Shown here piece after piece: positions 1-10,831 of a stretch of DNA of 64,000 nucleotides. The notes under the pieces were generated by a model. That model did not search any database. It saw only the letters and a program-made list of their open reading frames with translations, and was not told the origin of the DNA. This stretch comes from Siphonodentalium dalli (taxonomy: Eukaryota; Mollusca; Scaphopoda; Gadilida; Siphonodentaliidae), in the NCBI GenBank assembly GCA_032622095.1, contig CP136066.1, forward strand, positions 49,448,911 to 49,512,910. Direction: 5' to 3'. The position numbers and the translations under genes were made by a program. Within the stretch, counting starts at the first letter, position 1. Each line of letters begins with the position of its first letter.

Positions 1-1932
1 GAAATATTAATATGTGGTCAAATCGCCACCAACAGATGGAATATTAAAATATGTACAGTTTTGTTCATATGCAAACGTAACCAGCGCACGAATAGTGTAT
101 TGTCCTCAAGGTGTACGATGATTGCGTAAACAACAGCATGCTCGTGTTACAGAAGTTTTGCTTCTGTTTACATAACACAACGCAATCATATTGGTTAATC
201 ACACAAACATTATATAAACGCTCTTCATTATTTCCATATAAGAAAAATAGTAACAAACAACGCTCTTTATGCTTACCATACCCGGATCTATACAAAAGTC
301 AGGAAATGTAACGGTTTTTTCCTTTTGTTTGCACAACAAAGTGAAAACGATTGACAATAACATACTGTTTATGCCATATTTCTGTATGATATAACAACAA
401 CTTCTGCCTATATTTTACTATTTCTGTTTATGGCGGTTTTTGACGGAGATGAATATTTTAACAGCATACCCACCGCCAACACCGCCCGTATCTTTAATAT
501 GAGCAATAAAAGATATTTTTTTTATTAATACCAAATGCTCTCATCATACCCAGAAGCTGCACGTTGCATGGAAAATGATATATTGAGATGTCTGCCTAAG
601 GTCGGATTATTTCAAGAGTCTCCCGAATGTCGTTTCATGTTGTTAGGTATATGTATATCATTACATGGTATTGGTTATAATAAGTAAAGGCACGGGCGCC
701 GTTCGTTGCAGAACTATTCATATGTGATCAAATCGCCACCAACAGATGGAATATTAAAATATATATAGCTTTGTCGAGATGTCTCCCTAAGGTCGGATTA
801 TTTCAAGAGTCTCACTAATGTCGTTAATTTTGTTAGCTATATGTATATGTATATCAGTACATGGCATTGGTTATAATAATTAAAGGCACGGGTGGCGTTC
901 GTTGCAGAACTATTCATATGTGATCAAATCGCCACCAACAGATGGAATATTAAAATATATATAGCTTCGTCGAGATGTCTCCCTAAGGTCGGATTATTTC
1001 AAGAGTCTCCCTAATGTCGTTAATTTTGTTAGCTATATGTATATGTATATCAGTACATGGCATTGGTTATAATAATTAAAGGCACGGGCGGTGTTCGTTG
1101 CAGAAATATTAATATGTGGTCAAATCGCCACCAACAGATGGAATATTAAAATATGTACAGTTTTGTTCATATACAAACGTAATCAGCGCATGAATAGTGT
1201 ATTGTCCTCAATGTGTACGATGATTGCGTAAACAACAGCATGCTCGTGTTACAGAAGTTTTGCTTCTGTTTACATAACACAACGCAATCATATTGGTTAA
1301 TCACACAAACATTATATAAACGCTCTTCATTATTTCCATATAAGAAATATAGTAACAAACAACGCTCTTTATGCTTACCATATCCGGATCTATACAAAAG
1401 TCAGGAAACGTAACGTACTGTTTATGCCATAGTTCTGTATGATTTAACAACAAATTCTGCCTATATTTTACTATTTCTGTTTATGGCGGTTTTTGACGGA
1501 GCTGTATATTTTAACAGCATACCCACCGCCAAAGACAGCCCGTATCTTTAATATGAGCAATAAAAGATGTTTTTTTATTAATACCAAATGCTCTCACCAT
1601 ACCCAGAAGCTGCACGTTGCATGGAAAATGATATATTGAGATGTCTGCCTAAGGTCGGATTATTTCAAGAGTCTCCCGAATGTCGTTTCATGTTGTTAGG
1701 TATATGTATATCATTACATGGTATTGGTTATAATAATTAAAGGCACGGGCGGCGTTCGTTGCAGAACTATTCATATGTGATCAAATCACCACCAACAGAT
1801 GGAATATTAAAATATATATAGCTTTGTCGAGATGTCTCCCTAAGGTCGGATTATTTCAAGAGTCTCCCTAATGTCGTTAATTTTGTTAGCTATATGTATA
1901 TGTATATCAGTACATGGCATTGGTTATAATAA

Positions 1933-2456
1933 TTAAAGGCACGGGCCGTGTTCGTTGCAGAAATATTAATATGTGGTCAAATCGCCACCAACAGATGGAA
2001 TATTAAAATATGTACAGTTTTGTTCATATGCAAACGTAATCAGCGCACGAATAGTGTATTGTCCTCAATGTGTACGATGATTGCGTAAACAACAGCATGC
2101 TCGTGTTACAGAAGTTTTGCTTCTGTTTACATAACACAACGCAATCATATTGGTTAATCACACAAACATTATATAAACGCTCTTCATTATTTCCATATAA
2201 GAAAAATAGTGACAAACAACGCTCTTTATGCTTACCATATCCGGATCTATACAAAAGTCAGGAAACGTAACGGTTTTTTCCTTTTGTTTGCACAACAAAG
2301 TGAAAACAATTGACAATAACATACTGTTTATGCCATATTTCTGTATGATATAACAACAACTTCTGCCTATATTTTACTATTTCTGTTTATGGCGGTTTTT
2401 TACGGAAATGAATATTTTAACAGCATACCCACCGCCAACAACGCCCGTATCTTTAA
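1933..2456 (+). mobile_element. TTAA-flanked piggyBac-type MITE, family A (representative copy in array)
   Basis: A 524-bp element bounded by TTAA at both ends, with short terminal inverted repeats: AGGCACGGGC at the left, and the right end reads CCCGTATCT before TTAA. A TTAA target-site duplication is the hallmark of the piggyBac superfamily. It has no coding capacity, contains an internal hairpin (ACAGAAG, 5-nt loop, CTTCTGT) and two copies of the motif AACGCTCTTYAT, so it is a non-autonomous MITE. Other copies start at 1076, 3034 and 3892 in the array, with relatives at 10281 (inverted) and 55060. The family name is mine. Confidence 0.8.
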
Positions 2457-2641
2457 TATGAGCAATAAAAGATGTTTTTTTATTAATACCAAATGCTCTC
2501 ACCATACCCAGAAGCTGCACGTTGCATGGACAATTATATATTGAGATGTCTGCCTAAGGTCGGATTATTTCAAGAGTCTCCCGAATGTCGTTTCATGTTG
2601 TTAGGTATATGTATATCATTACATGGTATTGGTTATCATAA

Positions 2642-2837
2642 TTAAAGGCACGGGCGCCGCTCGTTGCAGAACTATTCATATGTGATCAAATCGCCACCAA
2701 CAGATGGAATATTAAAATATATATAGCTTTGTCGAGATGTCTCCCTAAGGTCGGATTATTTCAAGAGTCTCCCTAATGTCGTTAATTTTGTTAGCTATAT
2801 GTATATGTATATCAGTACATGGCATTGATTATAATAA
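2642..2837 (+). repeat. 196-bp short unit of the array (internally deleted long unit)
   Basis: The first ~85 bp match the 5' end of the family-A MITE and the last ~111 bp match the flank that follows the MITE in the long units, ending in ATTGGTTATAATAA or a near variant. The unit is therefore a long unit that lost its interior. All six short units in the array are 196 bp (starts 684, 880, 1737, 2642, 2838, 3696; also 4605). Confidence 0.85.
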
Positions 2838-4800
2838 TTAAAGGCACGGGTGGCGTTCGTTGCAGAACTATTCATATGTGATCAAATCGCCACCAACAGA
2901 CGGAATATTAAAATATATATAGCTTTGTCGAGATGTCTCCCTAAGGTCGGATTATTTCAAGAGTCTCCCTAATGTCGTTAATTTTGTTAGCTATATGTAT
3001 ATGTATATCAGTACATGGCATTGGTTATAATAATTAAAGGCACGGGCGGTGTTCGTTGCAGAAATATTAATATGTGGTCAAATCGCCACCAACAGATGGA
3101 ATAATAAAATATGTACAGTTTTGTTCATATGCAAACGTAATCAGCGCATGAATAGTGTATTGTCCTCAATGTGTAAGATGATTGCGTAAACAACAGCATG
3201 CTCGTGTTACAGAAGTTTTGCTTCTGTTTACAAAACACAACGCAATCATATTAGTTAATCACACAAACATTATATAAACGCTCTTCATTATTTCCATATA
3301 AGAAATATAGTAACAAACAACGCTCTTTATGCTTACCATATCCGGATCTATACAAAAGTCAGGAAACGTAACGTACTGTTTATTCCATAGTTCTGTATGA
3401 TATAACAACAAATTCTGCCTATATTATACTATTTCTGTTTATGGCGGTTTTTGACGGAGCTGAATATTTTAACAGCATACCCACCGCCAAAGACAGCCCG
3501 TATCTTTAATATGAGCAATAAAAGATGTTTTTGTTATTAATACCAAATGCTCTCACCATACCCAGAAGCTGCACGTTGCATGGAAAATGATATATTGAGA
3601 TGTCTGCCTAAGGTCGGATTATTTCAAGAGTCTCCCGAATGTCGTTTCATGTTGTTAGGTATATGTATATCATTACATGGTATTGGTTATAATAATTAAA
3701 GGCACGGGCGGCGTTCGTTGCAGAACTATTCATATGTGATCAAATCGCCACCAACAGATGGAATATTAAAATATATATAGCTTTGTCGAGATGTCTCCCT
3801 AAGGTCGGATTATTTCAAGAGTCTCCCTAATGTCGTTAATTTTGTTAGCTATATGTATATGTATATCAGTACATGGCATTGGTTATAATAATTAAAGGCA
3901 CGGGCGGTGTTCGTTGCAGAAATATTAATATGTGGTCAAATCGCCACCAACAGATGGAATATTAAAATATGTACAGTTTTGTTCATATACAAACGTAATC
4001 AGCGCACGAATAGTGTATTGACCTCAATGTGTACGATGATTGCGTAAACAACAGCATGCTCGTGTCACCGAAGTTTTGCTTCTGTTTACATAACACAACG
4101 CAATCATATTGGTTAATCACACAAACATTATATAAACGCTCTTCATTATTTCCATATAAGAAAAATAGTAACAAACAACGCTCTTTATGCTTACCATATC
4201 CGGGTCTATACAAAAGTCAGGAAACGTAACGATTTTTTCCTTTAGTTTGCACAACAAAGTGAAAACAATTGACAATAACATACTGTTTATGCCATATTTC
4301 TGTATGATATAACAAAACATTCTGCCTATATTTTACTATTTCTGTTTATGGCTGTTTTTGAGGGAGATGAATATTTTAACAGCATACCCACCGCCAAAGA
4401 CAGACAGCCGTATCTTTAATATGAGCAATAAAAGATGTTTTTTTATTAATACCAAATGCACTCACCATACCCAGAAGCTGCACGTTGCATGGAAAATGAT
4501 ATATTGAGATGTTTGCCTAAGGTCGGATTATTTCAAGAGTCTCCCGAATGTCGTTTCATGTTGTTAGGTATATGTATATCATTACATGGTATTGGTTATA
4601 ATAGTTAAAGGCACGGGCGGCGTTCGTTGCAGAACTATTCATATGTGATCAAATCGCCACCAACAGATGGAATATTAAAATATATATAGCTGTGTCGAGA
4701 TGTCTCCCTAAGGTCGGATTATTTCAAGAGTCTCCCTAATGTCGTTAATTTTGTTAGCTATATGTATATGTATATCAGTACATGGCATTGGTTATAATAA

Positions 4801-5645
4801 TTAAAGGCACGGGCGGTGTTCGTTGCAGAAATATTAATATGTGGTCAAATCGCCACCAACAGATGGAATATTAAAATATGTACAGTTTTGTTCATATGCA
4901 AACGTAATCAGCGCATGAATAGTGTATTGTCCTCAATGTATACGATGATTGCGTAAACAACAGCATGCTCGTGTTACGGAAGTTTTGCTTCTGTTTACAT
5001 AACACAACGCAATTATAGTGGTTAATCACACAAACATTATATAAACGCTCTTTATTATTTCCATATAAGGAAAGTAGTAACAAAAAACGCTCTTTATGTT
5101 TACCATATCCGGATCTAAATAAAACCTAGGAAAGGTAACGTTGTTTGCTTTTGTTTACGTAACACATTTGACGGATGTGAATATGTTAGTAGCATGACCA
5201 CCGCCGACACTGGCCGTATCTTTTATATAGCAATAACAGATTTTTTGTTCGTTTGATACCAAATGCTCTCACCATAACCAGAAGCTTTACGTTGCATAGA
5301 AAATGATATATCGAGATGTCTCGCCATCAACATATGGAATATTAAAGCATTGTTCATATGCAAACATAATGGGGCGTAAATAGTGTATTGTGTAATAGTA
5401 TACTGTCTTCAAGGTGTGCGATGATTGCCAACACCGCCCGTATCTTTGATATAGCAATAAAAGATGTTTTTTTTTCGATTAATAACAAATGCCCTCACCT
5501 TACCCAGAAGCTACGCGTTGCATAGAAAATGATATATCGAGATTCTCCATAAGGTCGGATTATTTCATGAGTCTCCCATGGCTGTTTTTGACGGATGTGA
5601 ATATTTTAACAGCATACCCACTGCCAACGCCGCCCGTATCTTTAA
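4801..5645 (+). repeat. Degenerate terminal units of the MITE array
   Basis: The last long unit starts normally at 4801 but diverges after about 5110. Later fragments repeat the MITE 3' end: ACCGCCGACACTGGCCG near 5200, and a final right terminus CCGCCCGTATC followed by TTAA at 5642-5645. It looks like the eroded edge of the array. Confidence 0.7.
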
Positions 5646-5658
5646 TATAGCAATAAGC

Positions 5659-7178
5659 AGTTATCAACGTACGATATCTCCATTCGTCGTTTATTTACAT
5701 GTCTTCATGGCATATGACACTTTCCGACAAACACTTTAAGGACATTTCTAACGGGACAATGTTTTCGTTTGAAACGTGTCGGGGAGGGGTTGGGTGTCTT
5801 TGTTCAGTCATATACTCATTGTAGCAAATGAACACACCCAGCTTCATATGTCGAGTTGTTTGTAGATGCGATCGCGAATCGCGATGGAGAGTTCAAACAA
5901 TAATGAATATTTCATAATTACCCTCTAATTTGGTTGTTAAAAATAGATAATGACGACGTGTGCATAGATACATTATCAGACAACAAGTGATCATTGAGCG
6001 CTAAACGTTTTAGTTGATTGTTCGATCGTTTTGTAATTATAATAAGCTGGATGCGTGCCGGGCCACATCGTTTGCGCCACCCAGACCTTGCTTTTTGACG
6101 CTGTTGGGAGACAATATTCAGAAGAAAATACTACATGCTTGCATATAGAAATGAAATTGATGAGCGTTTGTACATGTATGGTTTAAAATGAAAGAATCAA
6201 TCGCCGACCCACCCATGGCGATATAGATGCCATTGTTGGATAAATGGGCTAAATTTGTCAGATTTTCTAGTGATGGTAAACGGGGGTATTGTATCGATCC
6301 CCTTGACTTTAACAATACTACCGTACTATTAACGTAAAACGTGCATCCAAACTGCCTCTATCCGAGTACATGTATAATAGGGACAGCGCATAGAGGCCGT
6401 TTGGATGCATGGAATGGGAGCGGAGCGCGTTGCAAGTCCATGTGCACTGGTTAATATATTCATTTCCGCTTTAGCTAACAACTTGCCTGATTGCCAACAA
6501 ATGCATACAGGGCAATTGGCTGCATGATATTATATTGTCCTTATGAAGGCAGCTTGGGGAGGTGCGGTCCGTGTCATGTTTATGTTGCGCACTTGGCAGA
6601 ACCGGCCGTAGGTTAACAATGCTGTTCTCGCTCGAGCTACCGAGATTGGAACACCTGTATATACATACATGTCTATTCTGCACGAGAGCATTTTCCGGTA
6701 TTGCATCATTTGGTTAATGATTTATTTTGGCCGAATTATACCAAATGTGCTTGTCCCTATAAACATGCTGATGTCAACTTCCATGTACCATGCCATGACC
6801 AATGTCCCAATTGTATGGATTGTATCCCGTGCTAAATTATTTAACGACAAAATCCGACCAAGATATGCACCAGAGAACATGTTTTGCCGACGACGCCAAA
6901 TGCAAGTTATTTGTTTTCTCCCTCAACCAGATAACTTATATCAACCGAGGGCGTTTTGTAATAATGTCGTTTGGTCCCAAAAGGTTTGTCCTACTGTTTG
7001 TTTTCTTCCTGAGGGGGTTTTGTCAGAGTACCATGACAAGATATCTGGACATCAATTCAAATTCAGATGTTTATTGAACATGGATTATCATCAGAACAAA
7101 ATGAAAATATAACAATGATGACGATTTTATAAAAAAAAAAACAATGATGACGACTTACATAACATATAATCAAATAAC
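5659..7178. other. Non-genic stretch
   Basis: No supportable gene. The longest open frame (6669-7112, 147 codons) has no recognisable domain and overlaps another open frame of no clear character. Holds one 20-bp hairpin (6342-6410) and a small direct repeat with ACAATGATGACGA near 7110 and 7140. Confidence 0.5.
6342..6410. repeat. Inverted repeat, 20-bp arms
   Basis: TGCATCCAAACTGCCTCTAT at 6342-6361 pairs with 6390-6410 with a single mismatch, leaving a loop of about 28 nt. Probably the core of a small fold-back element; no other copy was noticed in the window. Confidence 0.7.
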
Positions 7179-7638
7179 TTAAAGGCACGGGAGGCCTTAA
7201 TTGTCGAAAATATTCATATCTGTTCCAAACACCGTAAACAGAAAATCATTAACACGCTTAGTGTTCAATGCATAAATTATATACCATGACAATCGCGTAA
7301 ACAACAGTATGTTATCATAAAGATCTACTATATTTTATCTGAACAAGAGCCTGGTTGTGTTACAGAAGACAGCACAATGCTGCTGGCTAATCACACACAA
7401 ATGGTATAAACGCTCTTTATTAGTTCCATATCAGGAATTCACCAACAAAGAACGCTCTTTATGTTTACCATAATAATATAAACAAACACCAGAAAAGTAA
7501 CTGTTTATGCTTTTTTTGTTTACATAACAATGGTCAAACATATGTCTACATTTTGATGTTCTTTCTGTTTGTGCCGGTTTTTGACGGGTGGAAACATTTT
7601 GACAGGATACCCACCGCCAAGGCCTCCCGTACCTTTAA
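7179..7638 (+). mobile_element. TTAA-flanked MITE, family B
   Basis: A 460-bp element with TTAA at 7179-7182 and 7635-7638. Its terminal inverted repeats agree at 15 of 16 positions: AGGCACGGGAGGCCTT at the left and AGGTACGGGAGGCCTT read inward from the right. The interior shares blocks with family A (ACACAAATGGTATAAACGCTCTTTATT, here split over 7390-7420) but is otherwise distinct. No coding capacity. A sister copy lies at 60730-61232. It sits about 720 bp upstream of the piggyBac-like transposase. Confidence 0.85.
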
Positions 7639-8039
7639 ACGTAGAACTGGATAGCTTCTATCTCATGACATGACTAGACTACTTTGTTGCACATGAGGGG
7701 TTTCTGAATTATGACGTAGACAGGACACCGATAATGATGAATGTTCACTAATCCTGATATGGCACCAGAGATAAAATGGGAAATAAACAGTATCCGTTAT
7801 CATGAAAGCCCTTGTTGCACTTCCATCCGAACTGTGTGGTGAACCATTGACCGATTTAATTTGGATATGGCTCAACATGAGCATTATGCCAAAGTTATAT
7901 TTGTCTCAGGAAAACTACGAAAACCAACAGCGTCTGTCCGAGTGTGCGTCATTTCGTCCGTGCGTGCGCATTTTGGTTTGCGAACGATAACTTTAGTAAC
8001 GTTAAAATTGTATTAATTTTCTGCGCATGTTTTATCTCT

Positions 8040-8172
8040 TTACTCCCCATAAGCGTCCCTGGACGCTTTTGCACTATTTCCACATAAGCGCATGTGGACG
8101 CCTCGCAACATATCCCTAGACGCGCATAAGAGCGCGTTACCAGACTTCCCCACAAGCGCCATAGAGCGCCAC
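8040..8172. repeat. Subterminal palindromic repeats upstream of the transposase
   Basis: Four GCG-rich near-palindromes in 130 bp: AAGCGTCCCTGGACGCTT (8-bp perfect arms) at about 8050, then AAGCGCATGTGGACGCC, AGACGCGCATAAGAGCGCG and CAAGCGCCATAGAGCGCC. Such iterated subterminal motifs are known transposase-binding sites in several DNA transposon groups. That role is inferred here. The outer TIR of the element was not found. Confidence 0.5.
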
Positions 8173-8359
8173 ACTAGGCCCAGACTGTACTAATGAGTTC
8201 GCCCCTATGCCCCCCGCTTTTGCTATGTTTCTAATCGAGACCACCCGGTTATGTCAACTCGTTATTTGCCTATCTAATAACAATAAACGTGGCACCGTGT
8301 GCATCGCGCGCGACACATGCTGTGTTACTTGGGTACCATTCTAAGTATTTACGAACAAC

Positions 8360-10037
8360 ATGGCTGCAACATTTTCGAAACAGCAAGTGATCGACATGTT
8401 AATGGGAGATGATAGCGATTTTAGCGGAGATTGCGGTTCCTCGTCATCAGAAGATTCAGACGACGATTACTCTGCCCCTGCTACCAGCGACAATGTGACC
8501 TCCATCGATGATAGCAGCTTGAATAATAACCCGATTGGCTGGTCAAATAAACTTTCGAAAGGTATCACTTCAGCCATTTACCCAAAGGACAGGGCCAGTT
8601 ATACCAGATGAATTCGATACTGATACAGCAACAGCTTTGGAATATTTCAATTTTATGTTCTCGCCATCGAAGTATGCCGAAATAGCCAGGCATACTAACA
8701 ACTATGCCAAATGGAAAATGGAAGAAATGGGCGAGACTGATAAATACTGGTCTGATATTTCTGAACTAGAACTTCGTGCGTACATCGGTATGAACATCAT
8801 GATGGGTGTGAATGACCTTCCCTCATACAAGCAGTACTGGTCACATGATGAGTTTATCGGAAACGCCGGCATCAGCAAAGTTATGAATCGGCGCAGATTT
8901 GAAAAAATCACAGAATACTTCCACGTCAGTGACCGAGAGAGCGAACCTGCTAAAGGGACAGATTCGTACGATCCACTATATAAGGTTCGCGACATCATCG
9001 ACTCATCACTAACAACATTGAAATCGTGTTACTTGCCTTCGCAATATATATCTGTCGACGAAGGAATGATAAAATGGACGGGACGTCTCTCCTACAAGCA
9101 ATACATGCCGGCAAAACCAATAAAACGAGGGATCAAAATATGGATGATGTACGATGCCACCAATGCCTACCTGTTAAACTTTGAAGTATACCTCGGAAAG
9201 CATTATTTCAAACCGTCTGGAAAAGGTCTCGGGTATGATGTGGTTACGTCATTGTCATCGGATTTGTGTGACAAAAATTACTGTTTGTTCTTTGATAACT
9301 ATTTTACGAGTGTGCACCTCATGCAGGACTTACTAAACGATGGGTTTTACTCGTGTGGCACCGTTTGGCAGAACAGGAAAGGATTCCCGAAGGATTTACA
9401 GCTACTGAAGAAAATGAATCGAGGTGACTATAACACTAGGCAGGATGGCGAATTTCTCACGGCAACGGTATGGCAGGACAAGAAACAAGTGTTCACCCTT
9501 AGCACGATGACTGACCCAACGACAGATATCATGGCTAATCGGCGCCAGGGAAAAACAATTTTTGAAGTGACTCAGCCGATGAGCATATTCATGTACAACA
9601 AGTACATGAATGGTGTTGACAAACATGATCAGTTGAGGATGACGTATCTCCTCGGTCGCGAAAGGAAAAAAGCATGGAAATGCATCTTCTGGTTGGTCGC
9701 CAATTCATCAATAGTTAACAGTTTCATCTTGTTCAAAGAAATATCAAAGAGACATAATTCTAAGAAGGTGTTCACGCATATGGATTTTAGTATTGAACTG
9801 GCTCATCAATTGATTGCAGAATATTCTTCTAGAAAACTCAAAGCACAAGAAGAGCCACGTGCCCTCAATGTATCACCAGAAAACTCAAACGGACACGTGT
9901 CCACACACATGGGACGCAAGAACCGATGTCGGGTTCATCTGAACTCAAAAGAAAGAAAAGAAACTGTATTTGGTTGCAAACTCTCCAATGTTCATCTATG
10001 TAAGGACGGTTGCCATTTCAAGTATCATTGTAGTTGA
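8360..10037 (+). CDS. piggyBac-like transposase (DDE_Tnp_1_7 / PGBD type), frameshifted near N terminus
   Basis: The N-terminal part starts at ATG 8360 in a good context (AACAACATGG) and encodes an acidic Ser/Asp-rich leader ending in a conserved-type Trp (PIGWSNK). The main frame then runs 8535-10037 in another frame; its upstream end opens with TTG, not ATG, so a one-base loss or two-base gain between 8535 and 8608 joins them. Numbering the 500-codon main frame, the catalytic aspartates expected of piggyBac enzymes sit at D175 (SVDEGM), D254 (FFDNYF) and D362 (GVDKHD, with D365 behind it). The C terminus has a Cys-rich zinc-binding-like domain (C465, C481, C489, C493, C499). The start region FTQRTGP is typical of the family. 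Such enzymes excise and insert DNA at TTAA. The core is intact over 500 codons, so the copy is young, but the frame break would stop a full-length product unless it is an assembly error. No introns seen. Domestication is possible but not supported. Confidence 0.93.
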
Positions 10038-10280
10038 ACGTTCCGAACAATTATGGATTATGGTTATGAGATATATAATGCATGGACATCACAGAGAACC
10101 CAATGTGTATCTACTGTATATCGCTATACTCAGTTAACATTCAAACTATCCAATTATATTAATTGTTCACGCAACACATTTCATGATATAATTTCAAATT
10201 TGGTGAAATGCACGATTTGACTCAGTTATTATTTCAAACCAAATTATAACATTCAAAAACAAATTTATTGCGAAATATTT

Positions 10281-10732
10281 TTAAAGATACGGGCGGCGTT
10301 CGCGATGGGTATGGTGTTAAAACATTCATATCCTTGAAAAACCACCATAAACAGAAGGAATAGTAAGATATGGACAACTTTGTTCTTATACCAATCAGAA
10401 ATATGGCATAAACGGTATGTTATTGTCAATTTGTTCCCCTTTGTTATGTAAACAAAAGCAAAAAAATTACGTTTCATTGCTTTTGTTTAGATCTGGATAT
10501 GACACACATAAAGCGCGTTGTTTGTTACTGTTTTCCTGATAGGGAAATAATAAAGAGCGTTTATATCATTTTTGTATGAATAACCAATAGAATTTCGGTC
10601 TGTTATGTTATTTACGTACACCATTGTACGTCTTGACGACAATACACTATTTACGCGCTGATTATGTTTGGCATATGAGTTGAACTGTATATACATGATA
10701 TATCAGTACACGGCATTGGTTATAATAATTAA
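10281..10732 (-). mobile_element. TTAA MITE family A, inverted and truncated copy
   Basis: Starts at TTAA 10281 with AGATACGGGCGGCG, the right terminus of family A, so this copy is reversed. Internal matches include AATAATAAAGAGCGTTTATA (reverse of the AACGCTCTTTATT motif). Its far end is lost at about 10693. It is followed by a stretch ending in GGCATTGGTTATAATAA and TTAA at 10729, the same flank that follows MITEs in the 1-5658 array. Confidence 0.75.
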
Positions 10733-10831
10733 AGACACGGGCGTATATACATGTATGTTGGCGTTCATTCTGTTGATGCCGATTTGAACAAATATAAATA
10801 TTTCTGCAACGGATGTCGCCCGTGACTTTAA
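10729..10831 (+). mobile_element. Short TTAA element (about 103 bp)
   Basis: TTAA at 10729-10732 followed by AGACACGGGCG; the other end reads CGCCCGTGACT before TTAA at 10828-10831. The termini are inverted repeats of the same AGRYACGGGCG type as family A, so this is an extremely short derivative. Confidence 0.7.

Larger units (their letters stand above)
1..5658 (+). repeat. MITE-derived satellite array with higher-order repeat
   Basis: The array is built from long units (709-713 or 661-662 bp) and short units (196 bp), each opening with TTAAAGGCACGGGCGG or a close variant. Unit starts fall at 684 (TTAA mutated), 880, 1076, 1737, 1933, 2642, 2838, 3034, 3696, 3892, 4605 and 4801. The order long709-short-short-long661-short repeats twice with an overall period of 1958-1959 bp. 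A third round (from 3892) has one short unit fewer and then decays. The window begins about 26 bp inside a 709-bp unit, so the array continues to the left. The 661-bp units lack a 48-bp segment just after the sequence GTAACG. Small ORFs (76 aa minus, 66 aa plus) recur only because the copies are nearly identical; they are not called as genes. Confidence 0.9.

Noticed and set aside
65..5083. Recurring 66-aa and 76-aa ORFs in the array
   Set aside because: Overlapping on opposite strands within MITE copies that are nearly identical as DNA. Conservation follows copy age, not codon constraint.
6669..7112. 147-codon frame with a 91-codon overlapping frame
   Set aside because: No domain, no codon bias visible, next to repeats.
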